Notes: generated by a model from the sequence alone, not told the origin. DNA of 64,000 nt from Sarocladium kiliense (GCA_030734395.1 JAUZTG010000042.1:434001-498000), one strand, 5' to 3'. Positions 1-11,693 are shown, numbered from the stretch's first letter. A program made the numbers and translations.

Positions 1-1973
1 CAGAAATCCCTTCAAGTAAGCAGGCAGATTCTAAGTCCTCAATTTCTCCGTAGTGTTCTAATATGTTTTAGGGCCAGCCAATTGGCTCTGGTCTCCCGGA
101 TTTTGTACGCGATGCGCAACGTTTTGTAATGTATTTCAGACTGGCTATTGAGAAGATGCCTCTTCAAATTTACGCCTCTGGACTTGTCTTTAGCCCGAAG
201 ACAAGCATCATTCGAAAAACATTTTCTAAGAAGGAGCGACCACGCTGGGTTATGTCGCCGACATTGCCGGATCGCTGGACTGCCTGCCTACATACTCTGG
301 AGAGCCACATGGATATTATCTCTCCACTGATGTTCTTGCCCGAGCTCCCCTCGCGCCTTGCCTCTGGTCACGATGACGGGGAAATCAGGGTCGTTGATAC
401 AACGACTGGCCTACTACAGACCCTTGACCACGGCATTGGATATCCATGCAATGTAGCCATTTCGCCGGACGGGCGGTGGCTCTCATCGTCATCAGTGCGT
501 CATATCAAGACCTGGGAACTTGAAACTGGGCAATGCGTGTGGACTTTCGAAGAAAAGAGCAATACGATGAATTGCGCTATCAAAGCTCTGGCTGCCGTAG
601 CTATGCCATATACACTTGCATCGTGGCAGTGGGCACTACAAAACGGCAGGCCTTGTGCGAGATTCTGGGATTGGGCTACGGGAAAGTGCATCCGATCGGT
701 TGAGCATCCATCCCTTCAGTCAGAGTCCGGCGAAATTGCATTCTCTGCCAATGGCCACTTCTTAGCATTGTCTGCTGCTGGTCTTTCTAGAATTGAGATC
801 TGGGACTTGACAAGTGCCCCCGTTCTTACAAGACAGGTTTTAAGGGTGCCGTCGGCTGTTGACCGCCTCTGCTTCTCTCCATTAGGAGATAGCTTGGCTG
901 TGTCATGGCGCGGTGAGCAGCAACAGTCGGGTTTCGGTGTTTGGAAATACTCGATCGTTACAAGCCGGCCAATATGGGAGCAGAAGGTCTGCGTTGCACT
1001 GAATGACCTTGCCTCAACTTCAGCATTCGCATTCTCTCCAGTACTTCCTCTGCTCGCAACTGCTCATCGTAACAGTGAGCACATCTCCTTCTGGCACATA
1101 GAGACTGGTACAGAGGACTACCGACTCGAAGCGATCAAAGGAATCGAAGACCTTGCCTTCTCACCAGATGGAACCCAGATGGCATCTTACTCCCTTTTTG
1201 TTAAAATCTGGGAATTTCGCAAAGATATCGTTCAGTCCTCGCCTTTCGACGTGCCACGTGACATACAATCTCAGCGCCGGACTGGAATAGTTGGTTTCGC
1301 ATCCTCTCACAAAGGCAATCAGATTGCGGTTCTTCAAGAAGACTGGACCGTGAGCTTATGGAATCTAAAAGGTGGCTGTATCGAGCGGAAGTTGTGCATG
1401 GCGCCAAGTGAGTACGAGGTTGCACGCAGAGAAGACATTCAGCTGGGGTTTTCGCCTAGCGATGAACTGCTTGCTATGTGTGACCAAACGAGGCTCTGCA
1501 TCGAGGATCTGAAAAGTTCTCGGCGTAGTCATCTAACCTTCGATACCCTTGAGGAGATCCCGCATTCATTTGGTATCTCTAACGACGGTAGATCCATCGC
1601 CGCAGCATCCGGACCTGACACAATGACAATGTGGGTCTGGGGAGGCAGCCAGTATGCTGAGCCTAGATCTTTCCAAGCCTCATCAAGGTTTGCACATGAC
1701 TGGAATTGGGATTGGCTATGCACAAACTCTGCAGAGAATCAGCTTGATCCAAAGTCTGCTTACCATGTAGATGATTTCGTGGAGACAATCAAATGGAAGG
1801 GTAAGGACGTTCTATGGCTGCCTGACGAGTACCGGATTGACAGGGTAACTACGTTGGTACCGAAGTCATCAACTGTCGAAAGCAATACGATTATTCAGGG
1901 TTCGACACTGGAAAGGGAAAACATGTCTTTTTTCGTACTCTCGAACTATATCAAGGAGCTACAATATCGGTAG
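1..1973 (+). CDS. NLR/STAND-type WD40 protein, C-terminal part (5' end outside window)
   Basis: This is the 3' part of a larger gene. The first in-frame ATG is at 129, but the same frame is open upstream to 72 and encodes DFVRDAQRFV just before it. That matches the linker that joins a NACHT NTPase core to a WD40 propeller in fungal NLR-like proteins, as do the following residues (PLQIYASGLVFSP, then SIIRK, then W..CL.TLE.H). A putative intron at 16-71 (GTAAGC donor, TTTTAG acceptor) connects to codons at 1-15. The rest is about seven divergent WD40 blades, for example LASGHDDGEIRVVD, FSPDGTQMASYSLFVKIWEF and ISNDGRSIAAASG. The repeats are not near-identical, so this is not the fast-evolving repeat type. 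Family knowledge: such proteins act in non-self recognition and regulated cell death. The NTPase and effector domains are not visible here, so the role is inferred. Confidence 0.75.
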
Positions 1974-3166
1974 AACCATTGATGATTCATAATTCTCACG
2001 TGTTACGCTTAAGGCTATTTCCAATATTATATAAATAGTAAGATAGAAACTTTATAAGTGCCTCGTTAATAGAAGGTTTAGGGGTGAGACGAATAGTGAG
2101 AACTAACATATTAGCAGACAATGTCAACGCGATTATTATGCAGGGATGAATATACCTTCAACGTTCTATCATCATTTAAGGAGCTCGACTTTGCTGGTCA
2201 CGGACGTGTGCCACATCTGTGTGCTTTTAGTAGGCCGGCACATGAGCTTTGGGTCGTGAGTCCTCGTGTAATCCGCCTGGAGGGTAAGGCATTTTTGTTG
2301 CTGTCTTCTCTGCCCGAGAAACGATCCTTGCGGCCCTGACTTGTGATCATGATGGTTAAGGGAGTAGAAACGTACCTGCTCATCACCTGGCTTCATAGTC
2401 TTCTCGTCTCCAATAAATGCACACTCCTTTCCTTCAGTATCCATCTACCCAAGGTTGAGATGATTCAGCTCATGCAGGGTTCACTCTACCACACTACTTG
2501 AAACCAACCTCCCCAACCCGCATGTGGTATTTCCCTCTCTGAACAGGATAGGTGGTACTAATATCCGGGGCGCAACCCACCATCAGGCTGTACAATGACT
2601 AGCGGCCGCGCGGGCGCAGGCTCGCGCACTCTGATGTGACTGCTGGTTCATGCATGTGCGGCCGCTGCATGGCTGTGCGACTATGGCAACAGAAGTGCGA
2701 CTGGCGGGCGAATGCACATTTTCAGAATCCTGACATTAGGACTACCAATTCTAACTAGGCGCGTATAGGTATCATTCCACTTAATCGTCACACGTGACAG
2801 CAAAATAGTAACAGTCGAGGAAGTGCTATATCTGGTGTTGGGGCGGCGTTAGGTGGTGTAATTACACTATTATCATAGGCGTGTAGCTGTAGAAGAACAA
2901 TCTTATCGCAACGTACCGAGTGGCGACCAAAGTGGGAGGCGCCACGGCGTCGGCGGGGTCTCTAGTATCCGTGTATCCTTTCACGTTGGTACCCCCGGGT
3001 CTATTCTTATCGTACAGCGTCCTCGGAAGAGGCTGGCCGGTTGGGCGAGGAAGGGGCAAGCTTGCTATGAGCTGATCTGGTCGGCTTCCTCTGGCGCCCT
3101 TGGAGTTATGGTGCTGCCTTTTTGAAAGCACCTAGGTGGGTAAAGTCTAGTTTTGGGAGGGAATGC
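1974..3166. other. Intergenic, no gene seen
   Basis: AT-rich just after the WD40 gene, then mixed composition. It holds two GCGGCCGC octamers (2602-2609 and 2658-2665); the second lies inside a small inverted repeat (CATGCA at 2649-2654, TGCATG at 2666-2671). A stretch from about 2836 begins TGTTGGGG and looks LTR-like, but no terminal CA or target duplication was found. Confidence 0.5.
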
Positions 3167-4358
3167 TCATGCTGCCTTCTTCTCCTCCGGTGGCTGGGCT
3201 TCTGGGCCCTTCTCACCAATATGGCGTAAGTTCTCCGGTTTCCATGTGCCTAGAAGGAACGTTTAGCAAGGCCCATCCTCTACTTTCCAATGGTCACAAC
3301 ATACCTTCAAAGTAATGCTTCACAAATGCCATCGGGTCATCGTCCGCCTTCGACCCCATTTGCTCCACGCCCGGCGAGAAGCTCGTAATCGGCAGAACCG
3401 CCACATCACCCACCCTCTTCCTCGTCTCCATCCCTGTGAACTGCCGGTAGTCGATCGGCTCTTGGCTGTTCTCCGTCTTGAAGAATCTCGGGTCATTGAA
3501 GTAGTCGAAGATGACATCCGTCCAGATCGCAGGGCCTGTCAACTCGATGACGCCTTGTTGACCAATGGATGCTAATTGTCCAGTTCGTTCGAGGGTGAGG
3601 GTTGCGTTGGTGATGCGCGTGATGATGTCGCGTAGGACGGGGTGTCCGGGTTTGCTTTGAATGGTCCATTGGCAGAACTGAATCCTGCGGCTGTACCATT
3701 CTGCCCAATCTGGACGGTCGGGATCTGCCTCGATGCCAATGACTAGGCCAACTGTCTCGCGTGGGATCTCTGCTGGGAGCCATTCGACGGCACTCTTGAT
3801 CGCAAAGGTGTCGATGTCAGAGTAGATGCCACCACGAGCAAAGAGAATCAGGTATCGGAAGAAGTCGGCCTTGTGGACTGGCAGCGGTAGTGCGTGGTAT
3901 GCCTCGAGTACCTCTGGCACAGCCGCGTACAGCAGGGTCAGCAGTGTCACTGCCACATCGTCTGTGATGACCTCGTGCACGAAACCCGGATGCTGCGCCG
4001 TCCACGACTCTTCCTCCTCCTTAAACTCAAAGTCTGGCGCATCCGGCGTCTGTTTCCATGTTTGCCAGATATATGCGGGGAACTTCGAATCGACATCGTA
4101 AGGGTACGCGTAGGCAAGTCGATCGTAGGTAGTCATTCTTGACGGATCGCGCAGAGGCTTCTGGAGGGCTGGACGCTCTTTGAAGACGGCGCCATCGCCG
4201 GAGCCCGGGGTCATGACATCGTGGATGTGATTCGAGGTCGGGTTGGTATTGAGGGAGCTGTCGGCGAAGGGCTGTGGCTGACGATGTGATCGGCCGATAA
4301 GGAAGAAGACTGTGAGGATGAAGGCTGCGGCGACGAGAGCCCGACGAGAGTTAAGCAT
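3167..4358 (-). CDS. OCH1-like alpha-1,6-mannosyltransferase (GT32)
   Basis: Type II Golgi membrane protein of the glycosyltransferase 32 family, which adds alpha-1,6-mannose to N-glycan cores from GDP-mannose. Two exons, 4358-3305 and 3249-3167, give 378 aa. The chosen ATG (MLNSRRAL) puts a signal anchor (ALVAAAFILTVFFLIG) at residues 7-22; the upstream open frame is Pro/Ser-rich and is read as 5' UTR. The DXD motif is in GGIYSDIDT, preceded by HKADFFRYLILFARGG, both GT32 hallmarks. The last intron (3304-3250, 55 bp) has a GTATGT donor and a GCTAAAC branch site. Without splicing the frame stops after FEGML; splicing gives FEGTWKPENLRHIG, matching the usual family tail (F.GSWK). The leader is strongly C/T-rich on the coding strand. 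Fungi carry several OCH1 paralogues, so the exact orthologue is not assigned. Confidence 0.88.
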
Positions 4359-5589
4359 TGTGAGGAGGTGTGGAATTGGCACGCAGCCAGGGTGGCCCTG
4401 GAGGAGAGGGCCTCGTGAGACGATGCAGGGCAGATGCTGAGGAAATGGCAGGGACAAGGAACGAAGGGAAGTAAAGAAAAGAAAGGTGTTTGTAGAGAGA
4501 GAGGGACTGAAGCCAGAAGGAAGAAAGAATAAGGAATCGCCAAGTATATTAGGGTATCGAGAACATGGCGGTAGGGAGGGAGGGAAGGGCGATCTTGGTG
4601 GATCAAGGCAGTAGGGGGGTTGTTGAGGGTGAGGATGCAATGAGAAACGCGAAGAGGGCGTCTTGATGGAATTCCAGGAGACACTTTTGGTGTTGCGTCG
4701 CACGTTGTCACAATCGACAGCTTGAGGTACAAGGGTGGGACACTGATTCGTCACCAAGGGGGGAAGTACCGTTTCGGCAGGGCAGGGGAGCGGGCGGATG
4801 CTTGTTTGGGGTTAGTGTGGATTTCTGGCTGGAACTGGTATCGATTGTCGTGATGCTGGAAGGAGGATGCATGGAGGGTGGGCTCCGGGGCTAGGATGGG
4901 AAGAAATAGATGGAGGTCAGTTTAAGCTCTGATTCAGATTGATTGAGTGGTTTTCGTAATGTGTATCATAGACCTACGGCTGCATGGTTGAAAGTGTTAC
5001 CATAAGTTTGGAGTTGACAACCCTGGGTAACTTTTAAGAAAGGGTGCAGAAGCAACATTGAACGATGATCTGTGGCAAAATAACATCCAGAACTAGAAAA
5101 GGCTACATAGAAGCGGACACACCTCAAGCTTCTGCTTTCACACATATCTGAAACAATCAATTACTGTTTAAGGGACATGCTTTGAATTGACCCAAGCCAG
5201 GGTTACGTTAGGGTAAGGGTCAACGCGGGATTCAGCATCGCCGTTGCTATTTGGAATTACACGACCATGTATGGCTATGAATAGTGACCTGAGTCAGAGA
5301 ATGTGTAATGCACTGCCATGTTGACAAATTGTTTAAACTTGCGGCCGAGTGAACCTGTCACCGGTCTCGGATGTCCTTCACGTATCGCTTGGCCATGCCC
5401 CTCATTCCTTATCCCGTCCCTCCACCACCACCGTCTACTCCTCCTCGCTGTCTTCCACTCTTGACCCAGGCCTATAAGTAAGGGAAGCTGACCAGACGAG
5501 ACACTTTGACCTGGTCCTCTTCATCTCTTGACACTTAGTTACGGGCTTCTTTACCTCCAACTAACACCATCTCCTATCAACCTCACGTC
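4359..5589. promoter_or_regulatory. Divergent promoter region (OCH1-like / amine oxidase)
   Basis: About 1.2 kb between divergent start codons. The OCH1 side is purine-rich on the + strand (about 4430-4660), that is a pyrimidine-rich leader for that gene. The amine oxidase side has a C/T-rich block (about 5400-5460) and a TATAAG box at 5473-5478, about 115 nt before its ATG. No gene is seen in the middle. Confidence 0.5.
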
Positions 5590-7874
5590 ATGCCGTCGCC
5601 ACTTCCACATCCGCTCAAAGAACTAACCGAGGCTGAGATTCTCATTGCTCGGGAAGTTATCATCAGCCATGTCGGATCGTCTGATGCCATCATCTTCCGG
5701 ACAACTCACCTCAACGAACCTCTGAAGGACGATTTGCTCCCTTTCCTCCAAGCCGAGCACGATGGGACTCTCTCGGAGGAGACTCCCCGTCCTGCTCGGA
5801 TCGCTTTTGTTGAATACGATAAGGTCCAGCCTGGCAAGGTCGAGTTCACACAAGCCAAAGTTGACGTCCAGTCCAAGAAGCTGTTGACCAACGATGTGAT
5901 GAAGCCGACAGCCCAACCAGCCTTCACAGTGTGAGTGACCCTGCAGTAATATGATGAGCTCGAACTGACAAACACAGCGCCGAACTCAATGCTCTCCAAG
6001 ATGTCTGCATGTCTTCACAAATGTTCAAGGATGCTATGGCTGAGTTTACTCTCCCCGAGGGCTTCGATATCACCGTGGATCCGTGGCCATACGGCGGTCC
6101 AGAGGAAACCGAAACACTCACAAGGACTATGCAAGGCCTTGTCTTCGGCGTCGATAAGACATCAGGAAACAAAGATTCTAACCACTATGCCTACCCTATT
6201 CCTATCATTCCCGTCGTCAACTGGGATACCAAAGAAATGATTCGCATTGATCGCCTCGCAACAGGCGGCTTGGGTGATTCAATCGAGCCCGAGCCACGAG
6301 GGAAAGCTCCGAGGTCCTTATTCCAGAATCCGAGAAATGCAGAGTACGTACCTGAGCTGATTGATCGCCCTCTGAGGACTGATCTAAAGCCACTTAATGT
6401 TGTCCAGCCTGAGGGCGCATCATTTCGTGCTCACTCGGATGGTCTCATCGAATGGCAGAAGTGGCGGTTCCGACTCAGCTTCACGTTCCGAGAGGGCGCC
6501 GTCCTGCATGACATTTGTTACGACAACCGTCCCGTTCTATACCGCCTTAGCTTCAGCGAGATGACAGTGCCATACGGAGACCCGAGGCCACCGTATCACA
6601 GGAAACAAGCGTTTGATCTGGGTGATGTCGGCGTCGGCCGGGCAGCAAACAACTTGGAGCTTGGATGTGATTGCTTAGGTGCGATTCACTACTTTGACTC
6701 TCTTCTCGTTGGCCCCGATGGGAAGCCAAGCCCAGCCAAGTCGGTTGTGTGTCTTCACGAGCAGGACAATGGCATCCTGTGGAAGCACACCAATTTTCGA
6801 ACCTCACGCGCTGCGGTCACACGAAACCGCGAGCTGGTCGTGCAGTTCATCGTCACACTAGCGAATTACGAATACGTATTCGCGTACAAGTTCGACCTAG
6901 CCGGTGCCATCGCGATTGAAACACGAGCCACTGGAATCATGAGCGTCGTCGCAATCGATGAAGGAAAGAAGAGCGAGTATGGGAACATCGTTGGACCGGG
7001 AATTCTGGCGCAGAACCACCAACATATCTTCGCAATCAGAATGGACCCCTGCATAGATTCGTACTCAACGGACGAGACGGCAGTGATGGTCGAGGAGAGC
7101 CACAGGAGAAAGATTGATCCAAAGAGCAACCCATTCGGCAACCTCTATGGTATAGAACGGGAGGAGGTTGTACGTGCGAAGTGGATTGATGCCAAGCCTG
7201 AACTGAACCGCACCCTCCGAGTTGAGAACAGGACCAAGACCAACACAGTCTCCGGCAAACATGTGGGATACAAGATTGTCGCTCCTGCGACGCAGCTGCT
7301 ACTAGCCGACCCTGAGAGCACAATGGCCAAGCGTGCACGCTTTGCCCAGCACCACTACTGGGTGACTGGGTATCGTGACGGTGAATTATGGGCGGCTGGA
7401 GAGTTCACTAATCAGAGCAAAGTGGACGAGGGAGGCGTGAGTGATATGGTCGACCGTGGTGACTGGTTCGGTGCAGACACGCCAGATCGTAATGGCCATG
7501 AGGGTGAGGGGAGAAAGAGCAGTCCTGTTATCTGGACAGTATTTGGCCTGACGCATAACCCTCGTGCGGAAGATTGGCCGGTAATGTGAGTTTGCGACAC
7601 AGTGCCCATTCTCTACGGTGATACTGACATCAAAAGGCCGGTTGAGATTCACCAAGTGCATCTCCGTCCGGCAGACTTCTTCACCTCAAACCCTGCTCTG
7701 GATGTGCCCTCAGATCGAAACAAGAGCAGCGTCCTTGTGCCGTGCTGTGATAAAAAAGAGCCGACTACGAACGGCGGCAATTCGGTGCAGCAGAATCCGT
7801 TGACTCATTTGCAGGGAACTGGGAGTGACGTTCCCGCCGGCCAAGCAGGAGCTCATGTCAACGGACAGAAGTGA
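5590..7874 (+). CDS. Copper amine oxidase (topaquinone enzyme)
   Basis: Oxidative deaminase of primary amines giving aldehyde, ammonia and hydrogen peroxide. Three exons, 5590-5930, 5978-7585 and 7637-7874, encode 728 aa. Both introns have GTGAGT donors; splicing the second gives WPVMPVEIHQVHLRP, a conserved stretch of the family. The topaquinone consensus N-Y-[DE]-Y is present as LANYEYVF. Two copper-binding His are in QNHQHIF and a third in GLTHNPR; the catalytic Asp is in GAIHYFDS. The N-terminal region (HPLKELTEAEI) is the usual N2-like domain. No signal peptide and no C-terminal SKL is seen (tail NGQK), so peroxisomal targeting is not evident although many fungal homologues are peroxisomal. 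The tail after about residue 680 is low-complexity. Likely used for growth on amines as nitrogen source. Confidence 0.93.
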
Positions 7875-7963
7875 GCGTTGAGGATTTACCATTTTCGATT
7901 TACTCCATATTATAGCTTTTATACAGACTGTGCTGGGAAATTTATTGCCCATAATGCTAAACA

Positions 7964-8914
7964 TCAATGCTCGATCTTCAGAGAGAAGTCTACGTGTGGC
8001 ACGCCTTGATGGATCGAGCTTGTTGAAATGATGTCCACATCTGCACTCGTTAGCATTCTACCCTGGATTGTAGCACTCCAAATCGAGATGGACTCACCAT
8101 TGCAAACGTACGACTCGACGTTGTCCTTTGTTAATCCTCCGCTCACTTCCAGCAAGAACCTCGCCTTGCCCTCCCACCTGCTTCTCAAGCTCTGTGCCGC
8201 GACCTTGACACCATCCCCCGTGAAGTTATCCAGCATGACAACATCCGCACCCGCAGCAATTGCCTCATCCGCCTCTTCTTCGCTCTGCACCTCGACCTCA
8301 ATCTTCACGGCGAACCCTCCAACTGACCGTGCTGCACGAACCGCATCCGTGATTGAACCCCGTGCCCAGACGTGGTTGTCCTTCAGCATCGTCATGGCGC
8401 TGAGATCCATACGATGTGCGTCCGCCCCGCCAGCTAGCATTCCATACTTCTCGACCAACCGGAATCCCGGTGTCGTCTTCCTCGTCCCAGCCAAGATACC
8501 AGTGTACCCAGCGGCCCTCACCAACTCCACCATTTCGCTACTCCTCGTCGCAATCCCTGAACACCTCGCCAACATGTTCAACCCAACCCTCTCGCCCAGT
8601 AAGATTCCTCTCGTAGGGCCCCTAACCGTCGCAACCTTCTGCTTACCCCCGTTGCCCTCCAGGTCTATGCTTGACCCCTCCTCGGCGTGCCATTCGACCG
8701 TGCAGCCGCATTGTGCGAAGATCTCGTCGAAGAAGGGACGGCCAGCGATAATACCGGGAGATTTGGCAAGAAGGTAGGCAGCGCGCGGAGAGGAACCGAC
8801 GACGAAACCGCCGTAGTCGAAGGAGGGGGTGTCTTCGGCGAGCCAGGTGGTGATAGTGGCTTTCCAGGAAGGAGGGAGGAGGTCGGCGAGGGAGCCGTGG
8901 GCAGGGTTGGCCAT
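7964..8914 (-). CDS. BNA6: Quinolinate phosphoribosyltransferase (nicotinate-nucleotide pyrophosphorylase)
   Basis: Converts quinolinate and PRPP to nicotinate mononucleotide, CO2 and pyrophosphate in de novo NAD synthesis. Exons 8914-8098 and 8040-7964 give 297 aa, normal for the family. Family motifs visible: GERVGLNMLARCSGIATR, AGTRKTTPGFR, KYGMLAGGADAHRMDL, MLKDNHVWARG, KIEVEVQSEEEA and VMLDNFTG. The intron (8097-8041) is 57 bp, has no stop in frame, a GTGAGT donor and a perfect TGCTAAC branch site; leaving it in would insert 19 residues into the C-terminal barrel. After splicing the protein reads YVCNDVDIISTSSIHQG, as expected. The 3' end lies about 90 bp from that of the convergent amine oxidase gene. 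Confidence 0.95.
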   Translation of the reverse strand: MANPAHGSLADLLPPSWKATITTWLAEDTPSFDYGGFVVGSSPRAAYLLAKSPGIIAGRPFFDEIFAQCGCTVEWHAEEGSSIDLEGNGGKQKVATVRGPTRGILLGERVGLNMLARCSGIATRSSEMVELVRAAGYTGILAGTRKTTPGFRLVEKYGMLAGGADAHRMDLSAMTMLKDNHVWARGSITDAVRAARSVGGFAVKIEVEVQSEEEADEAIAAGADVVMLDNFTGDGVKVAAQSLRSRWEGKARFLLEVSGGLTKDNVESYVCNGESISIWSATIQGRMLTSADVDIISTSSIHQGVPHVDFSLKIEH

Positions 8915-9679
8915 GGTTGCTATCGGTGATGTCTCAGTGCCTGGTTGCTCGAATGTGTAGGGGTTGTATCAGTGCGGTCGTGAAGGAGGTGGAGAAACGT
9001 GGTTTGAGAATATACCGCTGGGTAAGGTGCTCGGCCGGGTTCTGGTGAAGGTGTGAGCTCGAGGAAGATGGAAGATTTCGGAGGGGTCGGGTTGTGGCGG
9101 GCAGACGCGGGGCGGAAGCATGCTCTGGACCCTGGGGGAGCGCGGAGGGATGGTGGGGCGGACATCGCGGGGGCTTCAGCTGCGAGATCCGGAAGTTGCC
9201 TCGGGTGGGCGGGCCGCCACGGCGGGTGTAAGTCGTTCGGGTGAGATCCTTGCCGAAGTGTTTGCCAAAGTCGGCCAGAGTGACGGTGTCAGCTTCGGTC
9301 AGGCAAGATCTTCCAGTGGGGGTCTACTCACTCTGCATCACACCAATTGGAAGACGGTTCATTTGGCAGGCATTTCACTGCGGATGGCCATAGCCTGGCC
9401 TGGACTTGGGCTAGTCAGCTGGGTGTCCTATTCGAAGCTCGGCACTGAAAGGCTTCTAGATCTCGCAGAGACCTAAGTCATAGGCCACACCCTGCGGTCT
9501 TTAACAGACTCAACATATCAGAGCTTCAGAGAGGAGATGGGTACTGACGACGTGATTGAATGCAACCAAGCCGAAGGTGGAAGGTCATTAAAACGCCAAT
9601 CCAGAATTGACTTTCTCTCTCAATTGTGAAGACTTCTCATCGTAGAACCCGTGACACTTTCCAAACAAGACTCGCAAAC
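8915..9679. other. Intergenic, no gene seen
   Basis: Divergent upstream region of the QPT gene (GC-rich near 9060-9240) and of the first small Cys-rich gene. Open frames here lack any recognisable domain and have random-looking composition. Confidence 0.45.
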
Positions 9680-9925
9680 ATGTGTTATCGCGAAAGAACC
9701 TACTCCATTTGCCGTTTCTGCCACGAGAAGGGGGCTCTCAAGTCCTTCCGCATGGTTATCTGCGAGGCAGTCAGTACGATGGAAGATTTCGGAAAGTGTC
9801 CTGGCTTTGACCCCAGCGACAAGTTGAAATTCACGAAAGAGATCCTGGAGACCGGGCCCCTTTGTTGGTATTGTCTGCTTAACCTGCAGGGAGGCTCGAC
9901 GCCGAGACCGAAAGGAAAGCTTTGA
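9680..9925 (+). CDS. Small cysteine-rich protein, tandem family copy 1
   Basis: 81-aa protein of unknown function. The start is the ATG giving MCYRERTYSICRFC; the frame extends upstream only with non-ATG codons. Cysteines sit at residues 2, 11, 14, 28, 40, 62 and 65, with two CxxC pairs (CRFC and CWYC) that could bind zinc. The same layout (MC, then x8-C-x2-C, about 12 to C, 11 to C, about 20 to C-x2-C) recurs in the two genes downstream on the same strand (10757 and 11694), and FGKCPGF with a following DK aligns with FGSCPSF...DK of copy 3. No signal peptide or membrane segment, so probably intracellular. Such short MC...C..C proteins occur in filamentous fungi but I know no assigned role. 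No intron is needed. Confidence 0.6.
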   Translation: MCYRERTYSICRFCHEKGALKSFRMVICEAVSTMEDFGKCPGFDPSDKLKFTKEILETGPLCWYCLLNLQGGSTPRPKGKL

Positions 9926-10756
9926 CCCTGATGGGTAATGGTGGTGCCGCGATCGAACTCCAATTGCTCAGCAATGAAACGACTTGAACGCCAGAGGCTG
10001 TACAGTAGAGTTCATCATATAGTGATTCAATCAATAGACCGTCAGCCTCACTGCTGCGTTTGACAGTCCCAGCTCCGATCACAACAAACAATGCAAGTGT
10101 GAATTGAGAGCAAACCATGCACACGTCAATTCAAACGACTTCTGCTTGAAGTTGCGAAAGACCTTGATCATATGTTCGGATGACTCATAAAAATGGCTGG
10201 TACTCGTAATATATGAGTTCCATCTCAGGCTACCATCTCAGGCTACGATAATGGGAAGGGAGTTACCAACTGGTCAGCCAATGGCTGTTTCTGACAACAG
10301 GCTCACAAGAATGAGTGCTGACCGAGCACGAAGGATACAGTTCTCCTGACTTTGTGGCGGTCAGCGCAAATATTAAACATCCGCGAACTGATTCTGTTGA
10401 GAGACTTGGTAGGAGAAGTCACCGAGGGGGCCAGAGCGATCAACATCACTCCTACTACACCGCCTAGACCTTGGCTGTCTTCGACGGCGGAACGCACTCG
10501 CGTCTGTGAGTTGTAGGCGCTGAAAGGTCTCGTACGCTTTTTTCTGGATCAAACAGAGCAAAATGATCACAAGACAGCCAAGGCCATATGACGCGGTGAG
10601 CGGCATAGGGGTCGGTAGTCCTATAGCTGATGGATATAAAAGGATGCAGTTTTGTCTCAAAGCATCAAATTACGCAAAGCCAGACTAGTCACCAGGATAC
10701 ATGTTCAAAAGCTCCACTCCATTCGTATTACTATTTCCATCGAGATTCGAACTGCT
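9926..10756. other. Intergenic, with TATA box for copy 2
   Basis: Nothing coding is seen. A TATAAAAG box at 10635-10642 lies about 115 nt before the ATG of the second small Cys-rich gene. Confidence 0.45.
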
Positions 10757-10969
10757 ATGTGCATTCGAACAGTCACCGATTACATTTGTCCTGCCTGCAG
10801 GATGGTCGTCCGCTGGACAATATCGAACAACATGTGCCAGGAGGCTTTGGCAAAAGGAGGGTGGGGAAGGTGCACGGGCTACCACCCAAGAGGACCAGCG
10901 AATAATGCTGTTGTACGAGTACCCGGGAGTATCTGCCGGAATTGCATGGCCAGATTGGTATGGAGATGA
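10757..10969 (+). CDS. Small cysteine-rich protein, tandem family copy 2
   Basis: 70-aa protein, unknown function. It starts MCIRTVTDYICPAC and ends ICRNCMARLVWR. Cysteines at 2, 11, 14, 27, 39, 60 and 63 match copy 1 (2, 11, 14, 28, 40, 62, 65) almost residue for residue, although the residues between them differ strongly; that favours a structural, probably zinc-binding, role for the cysteines. The start is the first ATG in frame; upstream codons lack ATG. A TATAAAAG box stands about 115 nt upstream, which supports a real promoter. No signal peptide. The opposite strand carries an overlapping open frame with a hydrophobic start, but the conserved cysteine spacing decides for this strand. 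Confidence 0.6.
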   Translation: MCIRTVTDYICPACRMVVRWTISNNMCQEALAKGGWGRCTGYHPRGPANNAVVRVPGSICRNCMARLVWR

Positions 10970-11693
10970 GGAAGGGTATCTGTTGCTGGGAGGGTGCATG
11001 ATGATGGACACGGAGGTAAGAGACAAACTGACGATCAAGGCCAAGGGCAAACTTGCTCTGAGAGATGACATACTGACTATCGACAGTTGAACGCCGTAAT
11101 TGTTCGGCAACTTTGCAGTACTATACTACATGATCTACCTGAATATCACATGACATCGCAAATCTGTACTCTATACTATATGCTGAGACGCTCCATCGCT
11201 CCTTGACAGTCCTCACCTGCCATAACCGACGCGCTGCCTCGCTTCTTAGCGGCTCACCAGATCTTTTTGGTGCCTCAAATCATGTAGAATAAGTCTTTCC
11301 TTGGAATCAATCTCTCTGGCGCTTCTTCGTGCTCTACCAGAATTGAATACGAGTCATTCATCTACATCGACTCTGCACTACGACAGGCTCAACAATGTCT
11401 CCTTTGGCACTGCAGCGGAAGGATGCTAACTAAGAAAGCACCGCAAACCCTTGTTCCAATTATTCGAAGTATCGCCACTACGAATTTTGTATTGATGTGC
11501 ATCTCAAAGCAACGGAAGATACATTGCATGTCTTTATGACGAGATAGATGCAAGCGAATTCACTGCCGAACCCCTTTGACCAATTTAAAGTTAAATTGTT
11601 TCTTCTGATTCGCAATCGCCTTCGGCCATCTCATCATTCTTCTCCAACAATATTTCTACACTGGTGAAAAAGGCGACTACCGTAACTCTGAAG
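10970..11693. other. Intergenic, no gene seen
   Basis: Moderately AT-rich spacer between copies 2 and 3 of the Cys-rich family. No coding signal or further copy was recognised on either strand. Confidence 0.45.

Noticed and set aside
5205..5222. Telomere-like GTTAGGGTAAGGGT
   Set aside because: Only about two imperfect units; not a telomeric array or a convincing interstitial telomere.
8028..8777. 249-aa open frame on the + strand
   Set aside because: Antisense to the quinolinate phosphoribosyltransferase, Ser/Pro/Ala-rich and without motifs.
10685..11110. Minus-strand frame with a hydrophobic start resembling a signal peptide
   Set aside because: It overlaps copy 2 of the Cys-rich family, where the conserved cysteine spacing supports the + strand; the frame also lacks an ATG at its start.
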